The translations under genes and the position numbers were made by a program. From contig JAJNBO010000023.1 in NCBI GenBank assembly GCA_021156245.1, forward strand, positions 1-12,353: a stretch of DNA of 12,353 nucleotides, written 5' to 3'. This document shows positions 6,409 to 12,353 of the stretch, piece by piece (position 1 is the first letter of the stretch; every line of letters starts with the position of its first letter). This DNA is from Ramlibacter sp. (GTDB lineage Bacteria; Pseudomonadota; Gammaproteobacteria; Burkholderiales; Burkholderiaceae_C). Under the pieces are notes generated by a model, which did no database searches, was not told the DNA's origin, and worked only from the letters and a program-made list of their open reading frames with translations.

Positions 6409-8241
6409 ATGCCCGTGACGAACCAGATGCTTACTGCCGTGACCCAGTTGCACATTGCCCTGACCGGACGGGCGCCTGACACTTCCACGCTGGGTCATTG
6501 GAGTGACCTTCTCGCCCAAGGCAAGACCGTGGCCTACATCGCCAACCATATGTGGGATTCGGCGCTCGGCACCGTCTACACGAGCGAGATGACGAACGGC
6601 GAGATCGTGCGTGCCTTCTTCCGCACGGTGCTCGACCGCACGCCGAGCGCCGAGGCCGTCAACCATTGGTCGACCGCGCTCGAATCAGGACCGAAGGGCA
6701 AGGTCATCTGGGACATGCTCTCGGCCATCTCCGCGTCCGCCGGCGACCCGGCCGCAATACTGAGCAACCGAACGACGGTAGCTCTCCACTTCGCGCAGGA
6801 TCCGGTGCTGAGCACGAACACGACGCTGGCCAGCTACGTGCTCAGCGGCGTGACGGAGGACCCCGCAACGATGCTCCTCGCCGTCGCGGCCATCGATGCC
6901 GGGACCGTGCCCGGGATGTGGAATCCGGTGATCACTTCGGCGACTTACGATGCCGCCACCGGCACGCTGGTCGTGACCGGCACCGGGTTCAAGGGCAAGG
7001 CCGGCGCGGCCAACGACATCCTGGCCAACAAGTTCAGCCTGGCGGGCGAAGACGGCAGCTACACGCTCACCGACACCGCCAACGTCGACATCACGTCCGC
7101 CACATCGTTCACCCTGAAACTGGGTGCGGCCGACCGCGCGGCCATCAACGGGCTCCTGAACGCCAACGGCACGGCCTCCGCCAGTGGCGTCACCTTCAAC
7201 CTGGCCGCCGCGGAGGACTGGGCCACCGGCATCGGGCTGGCGCAAGTCATCGCCGACCTCGCTGGCAACGGCATCACCGTCACGAGCCGTGGCCCGGCGG
7301 GCGCATTCGACTTCGACATCACCGGAAACGGGCTGGACAACCTGCTGGTGGGCAGTGCGGGCGCCAACGTGATCGACGGCGGCGCGGGAGCCGACAGGAT
7401 GCGCGGTGGCAATGGCAACGACACCTATCGCGTGGACAATTTTGGCGACGTCGTCATCGAGACGGGCGCGGCCGGGGGCGTGGACCTCATCATCAGCAGC
7501 ACCATCGGCTACCAGCTCGGCGCGTTCGTCGAAAACCTGAAGCTGGGGCAAGGGGCCTTGTTCGGCACCGGCAACGCGCTGGACAACACGCTGACAGGCA
7601 ACGGGCAGGGCAACCTCATCGACGGTCTCGCGGGCGCGGACACCATGATCGGCGGCAACGGCGACGACACCTACTGCGTGGACAACGCCGGCGACACGAT
7701 CACCGAGGCGGCGAACGCGGCGGGCGGGCGCGACGAAGTGGTCTCCTCCGTCAGCTACACGCTGGGAGCGGGCGTGGAGAACCTCACGCTGATCGACCCG
7801 TCGACGGGCGTCCTCACGGGTACGGGCAATGCACTGGCCAACGTCCTCATGGGCAATGCCGGCCGCAACAAGCTTCTTGGCGCGCAGGGCAAAGACACGC
7901 TCGATGGCGGCTCGGGAAGCGACACTCTGGTCGGCGGCGGCGGCGGGGATGTGTTCCAGTTCCGCGAAGTGGCCCGCAACGACATCATCCAGGACTTCGT
8001 GTCCGGCCTCGACCGCGTCGACCTCTCGGCGCTCGACGCCAACGGGGCCATGGACGGCGACCAAGCTTTCACCTTCATCGGCACGGCGGCGTTCTCGGCC
8101 GATGCGACCGGGCAACTCCGCATCCAGGTGGTCAATGGAAACCTGGTTCTTTCCGGCAGCACGGACGCGGATGCCGCGGCCGAATTCATGGTGCAGCTGA
8201 CCGGCGCCGCCACCCTCGTGGTGGCGGACCTCGTCCTCTGA
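6409..8241 (+). CDS. RTX-type Ca2+-binding secreted protein with DUF4214-like N-terminus
   Basis: A 610-residue acidic protein of unknown activity. Residues 13-55 and 66-108 are two related helical units ([19 protein letters not shown] and [19 protein letters not shown]), like the DUF4214 repeats of surface and secreted proteins. Residues 173-275 ([20 protein letters not shown]...AAAEDW) look like a beta-sandwich module found in large exoproteins. From 306 come GGxGxD-type calcium-binding repeats in three modules starting at 306, 386 and 471; the first two carry YxVDNxGDxxxE and a VExLxL spacer. The C-terminus (about 525-610, [18 protein letters not shown] to VVADLVL) resembles the serralysin-type C-terminal region and type I secretion signal. 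There is no Sec signal peptide, fitting type I export. No protease, lipase or pore-forming domain and no ABC/MFP secretion genes are visible here. A single Cys (423) is unusual for RTX proteins. Confidence 0.85.
   Translation: MPVTNQMLTAVTQLHIALTGRAPDTSTLGHWSDLLAQGKTVAYIANHMWDSALGTVYTSEMTNGEIVRAFFRTVLDRTPSAEAVNHWSTALESGPKGKVIWDMLSAISASAGDPAAILSNRTTVALHFAQDPVLSTNTTLASYVLSGVTEDPATMLLAVAAIDAGTVPGMWNPVITSATYDAATGTLVVTGTGFKGKAGAANDILANKFSLAGEDGSYTLTDTANVDITSATSFTLKLGAADRAAINGLLNANGTASASGVTFNLAAAEDWATGIGLAQVIADLAGNGITVTSRGPAGAFDFDITGNGLDNLLVGSAGANVIDGGAGADRMRGGNGNDTYRVDNFGDVVIETGAAGGVDLIISSTIGYQLGAFVENLKLGQGALFGTGNALDNTLTGNGQGNLIDGLAGADTMIGGNGDDTYCVDNAGDTITEAANAAGGRDEVVSSVSYTLGAGVENLTLIDPSTGVLTGTGNALANVLMGNAGRNKLLGAQGKDTLDGGSGSDTLVGGGGGDVFQFREVARNDIIQDFVSGLDRVDLSALDANGAMDGDQAFTFIGTAAFSADATGQLRIQVVNGNLVLSGSTDADAAAEFMVQLTGAATLVVADLVL
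7324..7959 (+). repeat. Tandem RTX modules within the secreted protein
   Basis: Three degenerate modules begin at 7324, 7564 and 7819, about 80-85 codons apart. Each opens with GNGLDN/GTGNALxN, passes through GGxGxDxMxGGNGxD-like nonapeptides, and in the first two continues to YxVDN, SSxxYxLGAxVENLxL. The third is cut short and runs directly into the C-terminal secretion region. Similarity is clear in protein but imperfect in DNA, so this is old internal duplication rather than a recent one. Confidence 0.75.
8207..8227. other. GC-rich perfect hairpin at the 3' end of the RTX gene
   Basis: CCGCCACC (8207-8214) and GGTGGCGG (8220-8227) form a perfect 8-base stem with a 5-base loop CTCGT, ending 11 bases before the RTX stop codon. 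The convergent ABC ATPase gene ends only 6 bases beyond the RTX stop, so a terminator for either mRNA would have to lie inside coding sequence. No T-tract follows on either strand, so a role as terminator or 3'-end stabiliser is only a suggestion. Confidence 0.35.
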
Positions 8242-8247
8242 CCGGGG

Positions 8248-9354
8248 CTACACCGGGAACGACGCCATCGGCGGCGCCGCCGCGCTGCCTTCCCTCTGGA
8301 AGGTGACCACGTGGTCCACCTGCGCGCGGATGCCGATCCACTCGCCGATCTTGTGGTCGTGGTGGCTGGGGACGTGGGCGAGCACGGTCTCTCCCGTCGC
8401 GAGCCGCAGCGTGTAGAGGAATTCCGAGCCGCGGAAAGCCTTGCGCACGATCTCGGCCTTCACCGGCGCGTCGTCGTCATGGATGATGTCGTCGGCGCGC
8501 AGCAGCACCTCGCACTGGCCGGAGCCGAAGGCCGCCGGCAGCGGGCATTCCGCGCCGTCCGTGAGGGCGCCGAGCGCGGTATGCACGACCATCTGCGTGC
8601 CCACCCGCTTGAGCGTGGCGGGCGTGAACACGCCGTGGCCGATGAAGTCGGCGACGAAGCGCGTCGCGGGCCGATGGTACAGGGTGTACGCATCGTCCCA
8701 TTGGTGCAGCTGGCCTTCGTGCATCACGCCGATCACGTCGCCGATGGCAAAGGCCTCGAGCTGGTCGTGCGTGACGAACAGCGCGGTCGCTTTCGCTTCC
8801 TTCAGGATGCCGCGGATCTCGTGGGCGAGCCGTTCGCGCAGGTCGACGTCCAGGTTGGAGAAGGGCTCGTCGAGCAGCAGCAACTGGGGCCGCGGCGCCA
8901 GCGCGCGGGCGAGCGCCACGCGCTGCTGCTGCCCGCCGGACAGTTCGTGCGGCATCCGCTTCTCGCTGCCCCCCAGCCCCACCAGCGCCAGGACTTCCGC
9001 CACGCGTTCGCGGCGTTGTCCGCCGGACAAGGCGCGGCCCAGGCCGAAGCCGACGTTGCCGGCGACGTCGAGGTGCGGGAACAGCGCGTAGTCCTGGAAC
9101 ACCATCCCCACCTGGCGCCGCTCCGGCGGCACGTGCGCGCCCTCGCCCTGCACGCGCTGGCCCGAAATCAGGATCTCGCCTGCCTGCGCCGGCTCGAGGC
9201 CCGCCACGGCGCGCAGAAGGGTGGTCTTGCCGCATCCGGAGGGGCCGATCAGCACGCCGATGTCACCCGCCTTCATGCCCAGCGAAACGCCGTCCACGGC
9301 GGGGCGCGGCCGCCCCGGGTAGTGGACGCGCAACTGGCGAAGCTCGAGGTGCAT
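8248..9354 (-). CDS. fbpC: ABC transporter ATP-binding protein, ferric iron (FbpC-like)
   Basis: A 368-residue cytosolic ATPase that powers the permease encoded divergently. Walker A GPSGCGKTT is at 37-45, the Q-loop VFQDYALFPH has Gln87, the ABC signature LSGGQ is at 138-142, Walker B LLLLDEP at 158-164, and the switch His is 196 (FVTHDQ). A C-terminal TOBE-like regulatory domain covers about 280-355. Length and the Q-loop block are typical of the FbpC/SfuC/AfuC group of Fe3+ importers; related spermidine/phosphonate ATPases cannot be excluded from the ATPase alone. The ATG at 9354 is preferred because family similarity starts at LELRQLRV; a TTG at 9378 would add eight residues. No Shine-Dalgarno is seen, but TAGAAT lies seven bases upstream. 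Its stop is 6 bases from the convergent RTX stop. Confidence 0.88.
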   Translation of the reverse strand: MHLELRQLRVHYPGRPRPAVDGVSLGMKAGDIGVLIGPSGCGKTTLLRAVAGLEPAQAGEILISGQRVQGEGAHVPPERRQVGMVFQDYALFPHLDVAGNVGFGLGRALSGGQRRERVAEVLALVGLGGSEKRMPHELSGGQQQRVALARALAPRPQLLLLDEPFSNLDVDLRERLAHEIRGILKEAKATALFVTHDQLEAFAIGDVIGVMHEGQLHQWDDAYTLYHRPATRFVADFIGHGVFTPATLKRVGTQMVVHTALGALTDGAECPLPAAFGSGQCEVLLRADDIIHDDDAPVKAEIVRKAFRGSEFLYTLRLATGETVLAHVPSHHDHKIGEWIGIRAQVDHVVTFQREGSAAAPPMASFPV

Positions 9355-9421
9355 GGAGCTGATTCTAAGTACATACAATTCTCATTCACTTGACCCAACA
9401 CATTGGCCCTCCGGGTCGCCC
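9355..9421. promoter_or_regulatory. Divergent promoter region with Fur-like half-site
   Basis: This 67-base AT-richer gap drives the two transporter genes. On the minus strand TAGAAT (9362-9367, five of six to consensus) ends seven bases before the ATPase ATG, implying a nearly leaderless mRNA. Minus-strand AATGAGAAT (9378-9386) matches the left half of a Fur box well, while the right half (9370-9376) is poor. TACAAT (9374-9379) could be a -10 for the permease, but no good -35 is seen. Iron regulation is therefore plausible for this transporter but not proven. Confidence 0.38.
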
Positions 9422-11038
9422 ATGCTCCCGCGCCCGTTGAGAGATCTCCCGCTGCTGCTGGTGGCCGCCTTGCTGCTGCTGCCGGTGCTGGCCGTGCTCG
9501 GCTCCTGGTTCTCCTGGAATGCGGCCAGCGGCCAGATCCTGCGGGAGATGGGGGCCACGGTGCTGCCCGATTACGCCGCTACCAGCCTCGTGCTGTGCGT
9601 CGCCGTCGGCCTGGGCGCGGCGGTCGTCGGCACCGCGGGCGCGGCAGCCGTCACCCTGTTCGACTTCCGCGGCCGCCGTGTCTTCGAATGGGCGCTGCTG
9701 CTGCCGCTGGCCATGCCGGCCTACGTGGTGGCCTACGCCTATACCGACTTCCTGCAGTTCAGCGGGCCCATGCAGTCCTGGTTGCGCGCGCAATTGGGGC
9801 TGCAAGGGAGGGTGCTGCCGGAGATCCGCAGCCTGCCCGGGGCGATCGCGGTGTTCGTCTTCACGCTCTACCCCTATGTCTACCTGCTGGTGCGCACGGC
9901 GCTGGCGGAGCGCGCGGCGCAATTGATGGAGGCTGCCCGGCTGCTCGGCGCACCGCTGTCGCGCCGCATCCGCAGCGTGGCGCTCCCCCTCGCGCGGCCC
10001 GCCATCACGGCAGGGGTGGCGCTGGCGCTGATGGAGACGCTGGCCGACTTCGGCGTGGCCAGCTACTTCGGCATCCAGACGTTCAGCACCGGCATCTACA
10101 AGGCGTGGCTGGCGATGGACAACCGCATCGCCGCGGCGCAACTGGCGACCGTGCTGCTGGTGGTGGTCGCCTTGCTGCTGGCGCTGGAGACGCGCGCGCA
10201 GAAGCGACTGCGCTTCGCCGCGGGCGGGGCGCGCGCGGGGTCGGAGTCGCAACCTGCCGCATTGCGCGGGGGTGGCGCGGTCATCGCGTGGATGGTCTGC
10301 GCGGTGCCGGTGCTCCTGGGCTTCGTGCTTCCGGTGGCCTTCATGCTGCGGCCGCTGGCCGCGGACTGGTCGGTGCTGCCGTGGGACCGCTTCCTGCAAT
10401 GGTCCTGGAACAGCCTGCGCCTGGGCGGGATCAGCGCCGCACTCGCCGTCATGCTGGCGGTGCTGCTCGCCTACCGCCTGCGCCGCTCACCCGGCGGCGT
10501 GACCCGCGGCGTCGCGCAACTGGCCGGCCTCGGCTACGCCGTGCCGGGCACCGTCCTGGTGGTGGGGCTGCTGCTGCCGGTAGGCTGGTTGCAGCAGGCC
10601 TGGCCCGCCAGCGGCGTCGGCTATTGGATGACCGCGACCATCCTCGGCATCGTCTGGGCTTACCTGGTGCGCTTCGTGTCCGTCGCGCTGCAGTCGGTGC
10701 AAAGCGGCTACGCGCGCATCCCGGGCAGCCTGGACGACTCGGCCCGCATGCTCGGGTCCGGCGGAGCCGCGTTGCTGGCCAAGGTGCACTGGCCGCTGCT
10801 CAAGCGCTCGGCCGCCGCCGCGTCGCTGCTGGTGTTCGTGGACGTCATGAAGGAGCTGCCGGCGACGCTGGTCCTGCGGCCCTTCGACAGCGACACGCTC
10901 GCGGTGGTGGCGTACCAGCTGGCGCGGGACGAGCGCCTCGGCGAAGCCGCGCTGCCGTCCCTCGCGCTGGTGCTGGTGGGGCTGGTGCCGGTGGTCCTGC
11001 TCAGCCGTACCTTGCGTGCGGCTCCCGCTCGGCCGTGA
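9422..11038 (+). CDS. fbpB: ABC transporter permease, ferric iron type (FbpB-like), two-domain
   Basis: A 538-residue inner-membrane permease made of two fused BPD-type halves, about six hydrophobic segments each, as in FbpB/SfuB/AfuB. The two cytoplasmic EAA-type coupling loops that dock on the ATPase are visible: EAARLLGAPLSRRIRSVALP at 170-189 and DSARMLGSGGAALLAKVHWP near 439-458. The segment DFGVASYFGIQTFSTGIYKAWL (209-230) is typical of iron permeases. The ATG at 9422 directly precedes the first hydrophobic helix and is preferred to an in-frame ATG at 9353 that would add a polar 23-residue extension and overlap fbpC by two bases. No clear Shine-Dalgarno is present. The gene is divergent from the ATPase instead of in the usual A-B-C operon, and no substrate-binding protein is in the window. 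Its stop lies 3 bases from the next, convergent gene. Confidence 0.9.
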   Translation: MLPRPLRDLPLLLVAALLLLPVLAVLGSWFSWNAASGQILREMGATVLPDYAATSLVLCVAVGLGAAVVGTAGAAAVTLFDFRGRRVFEWALLLPLAMPAYVVAYAYTDFLQFSGPMQSWLRAQLGLQGRVLPEIRSLPGAIAVFVFTLYPYVYLLVRTALAERAAQLMEAARLLGAPLSRRIRSVALPLARPAITAGVALALMETLADFGVASYFGIQTFSTGIYKAWLAMDNRIAAAQLATVLLVVVALLLALETRAQKRLRFAAGGARAGSESQPAALRGGGAVIAWMVCAVPVLLGFVLPVAFMLRPLAADWSVLPWDRFLQWSWNSLRLGGISAALAVMLAVLLAYRLRRSPGGVTRGVAQLAGLGYAVPGTVLVVGLLLPVGWLQQAWPASGVGYWMTATILGIVWAYLVRFVSVALQSVQSGYARIPGSLDDSARMLGSGGAALLAKVHWPLLKRSAAAASLLVFVDVMKELPATLVLRPFDSDTLAVVAYQLARDERLGEAALPSLALVLVGLVPVVLLSRTLRAAPARP

Positions 11039-11041
11039 TCG

Positions 11042-11266
11042 TCACGCCTCGTCGCTGAGCTCGCCGCGCTGCGGCGGTTTGCGGAACACGACTTCGCCGG
11101 TGGGCACGTGCACCACGCGGATTTCGCTGTCGCGGGTGAAACTCTTGGCGGCAAGGCTCACGGCCAGCGCGCGATCGTTGACGGCGAACTGCAGGGAGCC
11201 GGCTTTCGGCCAGAACCTTCCGGCGATCGGCTGGCTGCTTTCGATGCGGTAGTCGGCAGTCGTCAT
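11042..11266 (-). CDS. Small protein of unknown function (74 residues)
   Basis: I do not recognise this family. The ATG at 11266 is chosen because AGGAGAGG (11272-11279) lies five bases upstream; an ATG at 11287 would add seven residues (METGEAP) with a weaker site. The protein has no signal peptide, membrane helix or Cys. It alternates hydrophobic and polar residues (SLQFAVNDRALAVSLAAKSF, then EIRVVHVPTGEVVFRKP), suggesting a compact beta-rich fold, and ends in an acidic tail ELSDEA. It converges on fbpB with only 3 bases between stops, and lies downstream of the luxR-type gene on the same strand across a 173-base gap containing a symmetric repeat cluster. The good ribosome binding site and codon use like its neighbours support a real gene. 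Confidence 0.65.
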   Translation of the reverse strand: MTTADYRIESSQPIAGRFWPKAGSLQFAVNDRALAVSLAAKSFTRDSEIRVVHVPTGEVVFRKPPQRGELSDEA

Positions 11267-11271
11267 GGGCG

Positions 11272-11279
11272 CCTCTCCT
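11272..11279 (-). promoter_or_regulatory. Shine-Dalgarno of the small gene
   Basis: On the minus strand AGGAGAGG ends five bases before the ATG at 11266, deciding that start over the upstream ATG at 11287. Confidence 0.7.
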
Positions 11280-11330
11280 GTTTCCATCGCGTCTTCCGGG
11301 TACTGCTTCGAGGCATCCTAGGACCGCCTC

Positions 11331-11400
11331 GTGACATCGCCGTGACCGCCATTGCAAGGAGGCCGTCACCTTTGTAACCTCCCGCAATGGTGCGTCGCAA
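11331..11400. promoter_or_regulatory. Symmetric GTGAC cluster, stem-loop and possible promoter upstream of the small gene
   Basis: Four pentamers are arranged symmetrically: GTGAC at 11331 and 11342, then the inverted forms GTCAC at 11365 and GTAAC at 11374. Between and across them an imperfect stem-loop pairs CCATTGC (11349-11355) with GCAATGG (11384-11390) and GGAGG (11358-11362) with CCTCC (11378-11382). On the minus strand TTGCGA (11395-11400) and TACAAA (11371-11376), 18 bases apart, could be a weak promoter for the small gene. No T-tract follows the stem, so it is a poor terminator for the luxR-type gene. Operator function is inference from symmetry and position. The rest of the 11267-11439 gap holds nothing else I can name. 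Confidence 0.35.
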
Positions 11401-11439
11401 CACGCGTTCCGCGCGGCAGCCGCCCTGGGTTGAAGCGCC

Positions 11440-12353
11440 TTACTGGCGCAGTGCGAGCAGCGAGGGCAGCAACGCCACGTTGTTGATCCGCAGCTTCTCG
11501 AAGATCGACTTGATCTGCGTGCGCACCGTCTCGGGGGAGCGGTCGAGGTGCCGGGCGATCTGCTTGTGCGTCATGCCCGCGGTCAGCAGCTGCGCGACCA
11601 CGAGTTCCCGCGCGCTGAGCGCGTCCACCTCGTGCCGCGCCCGCGCCTTGAGGAACAGCAGGCCCTGCTGCTTCGCGCACTGCAGCACGCACGATCGCCC
11701 GACCACCTGGCCATCGCCGGCCTGCAGTTGCCGCACCAGCGCCGGCGGCAGGCGTTCGTGCGGCGCCAGCGGCCACTCGGGCAGCACCAGTTCGAGGAAG
11801 CGGGCGTCGGAGTGGTACAGCACGCCGCGCGCGTCGGCGATGGCGACGCTCCAGCAGTCGCGCGCCGCGTCGCCCAGCATGCGGTCCAGGTGCACGAGGC
11901 GGTTGATCGCCACCGCCTGCATCAGGTGCGGCCCCAGCTCGGACAGGAAGTGGACCTCCTCGTCGAGGCAGCGGCGCTGCGGGTCGCTGCGGAACAGCGA
12001 GATCCAGTGCACGAAGCGCGTGACGGGGTGGATGTCGGAGGTGACGAAGCAGTGGTGCTGCGAGTAGTCGCGCGCAAACTGCCGGATTTCCTCCTGGTCC
12101 TCGCCCGTGAACTCCTCCGCCGCGCTGAAGCCGATGGTCATGCGCGCATGCTGCGTCACCCGCTTCGCGGCGCTGTCCTGGTGCCGCACGCGCAGGAACG
12201 CGGCCATCATGTCGTCGGGGAACCGGTAGGTGTGCAGGCTGTGCACGTCGATGCCGGCCGGGGTCATGGTGGCCGTGCCCCAGATGGCCGCGTCGAAGGG
12301 GAGCGCGGGCTTCAGCCGCTCGAATGCAGCATCCTGGAACCGGTCCACCGGCA
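11440..12353 (-). CDS. LuxR-type (GerE HTH) transcriptional regulator, 5' end outside window
   Basis: About 304 residues are visible. A GTG at 12348 could start translation, but the frame stays open to the window edge and no ribosome binding site can be seen, so the true start probably lies beyond it. The C-terminal 60 residues are a LuxR/GerE helix-turn-helix: LSARELVVAQLLTAGMTHKQIARHL followed by the recognition helix region SPETVRTQIKSIFEKL and ending NNVALLPSLLALRQ. The N-terminal 230 residues match no sensor I can name; PFDAAIWGTAT and the later WSVAIADARGVLYHSDARFLEL segment (PAS-like in style) suggest a ligand- or signal-binding region. There is no receiver domain in the visible part, so it is not an ordinary NarL-type response regulator. 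Its target could include the small gene downstream, but this is not shown. Confidence 0.85.
   Translation of the reverse strand, partial: PVDRFQDAAFERLKPALPFDAAIWGTATMTPAGIDVHSLHTYRFPDDMMAAFLRVRHQDSAAKRVTQHARMTIGFSAAEEFTGEDQEEIRQFARDYSQHHCFVTSDIHPVTRFVHWISLFRSDPQRRCLDEEVHFLSELGPHLMQAVAINRLVHLDRMLGDAARDCWSVAIADARGVLYHSDARFLELVLPEWPLAPHERLPPALVRQLQAGDGQVVGRSCVLQCAKQQGLLFLKARARHEVDALSARELVVAQLLTAGMTHKQIARHLDRSPETVRTQIKSIFEKLRINNVALLPSLLALRQ

Noticed and set aside
6409..8241. Classifying the RTX protein as a toxin, protease or lipase
   Set aside because: No pore-forming hydrophobic region, acylation site context, zinc-protease HExxH or lipase GxSxG motif was seen; only calcium repeats and the secretion end are shared with those families.
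9355..9378. TTG start adding eight residues to the ATPase
   Set aside because: The extension has no family counterpart and would cover the likely promoter; the ATG at 9354 fits the family N-terminus.
11034..11046. CGTGA-TCG-TCACG hairpin at the fbpB/small-gene junction as a terminator
   Set aside because: It arises largely from two convergent TGA stops, has only five pairs and no T-tract.
11387..12067. 226-codon plus-strand frame with an AAGGAGG-like sequence upstream
   Set aside because: It lies opposite the conserved HTH regulator and is Ser/Arg/Cys-rich without motifs; the purine run is too far from the ATG and belongs to the stem-loop.
1..12353. CRISPR arrays, tRNA/rRNA genes, insertion sequences, phage genes or defence systems
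   Set aside because: No regularly spaced repeats, transposase or integrase motifs, or RNA gene signatures were recognised anywhere in the window.

Overview
The window is high-GC and tightly packed, with GTG and TTG starts and 4-8 base gene overlaps. Its gene order (end of a type IV pilus chemosensory hybrid kinase, photolyase, yqgE-ruvX-pyrR-pyrB-pyrC'-plsC) points to a betaproteobacterium of the order Burkholderiales, most likely Comamonadaceae (Ramlibacter/Variovorax-like). That placement is inferred from protein character and synteny, not from a database search.

Layout: (1) Bases 1-217 are the 3' end of a gene ending in a CheY-like receiver domain, probably the ChpA/PilL-type hybrid kinase. 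(2) Bases 218-316 are a palindromic element: two 30-base inverted arms around a rho-independent terminator, lying between convergent genes. (3) A class I CPD photolyase is on the minus strand. (4) Only 19 bases away, divergently, begins a plus-strand operon: yqgE, ruvX, pyrR (TTG start), pyrB, a dihydroorotase-like pyrC' that has lost its metal ligands, and a PlsC-type acyltransferase (GTG start). (5) With its own strong Shine-Dalgarno follows a 610-residue, Ca2+-binding RTX-type secreted protein. (6) A divergent ABC transporter pair resembling ferric iron uptake (ATPase on minus, two-domain permease on plus) is separated by 67 bases carrying a half-conserved Fur-like site. (7) A small unrecognised minus-strand gene follows. 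(8) The 5'-truncated LuxR-type regulator runs off the right edge. Between 7 and 8 lies a non-coding region with an unusual symmetric cluster of GTGAC-type pentamers and a stem-loop.

Functionally, yqgE-ruvX-pyrR-pyrB-pyrC' resembles the Pseudomonas arrangement, in which PyrB aspartate transcarbamoylase assembles with an inactive dihydroorotase homologue. The pyrC' gene should therefore be read as a structural subunit, with the true dihydroorotase elsewhere. The transporter lacks its periplasmic binding protein here, and the RTX protein lacks its type I secretion genes; both would have to be encoded elsewhere.

Most of the window is ordinary core genome. The parts most worth a second look are the inverted-repeat/terminator element, the two likely leaderless divergent starts, the catalytically dead PyrC', the RTX protein's domain combination, and the small gene with its GTGAC operator-like cluster. 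I see no convincing evidence of a wholly new system.
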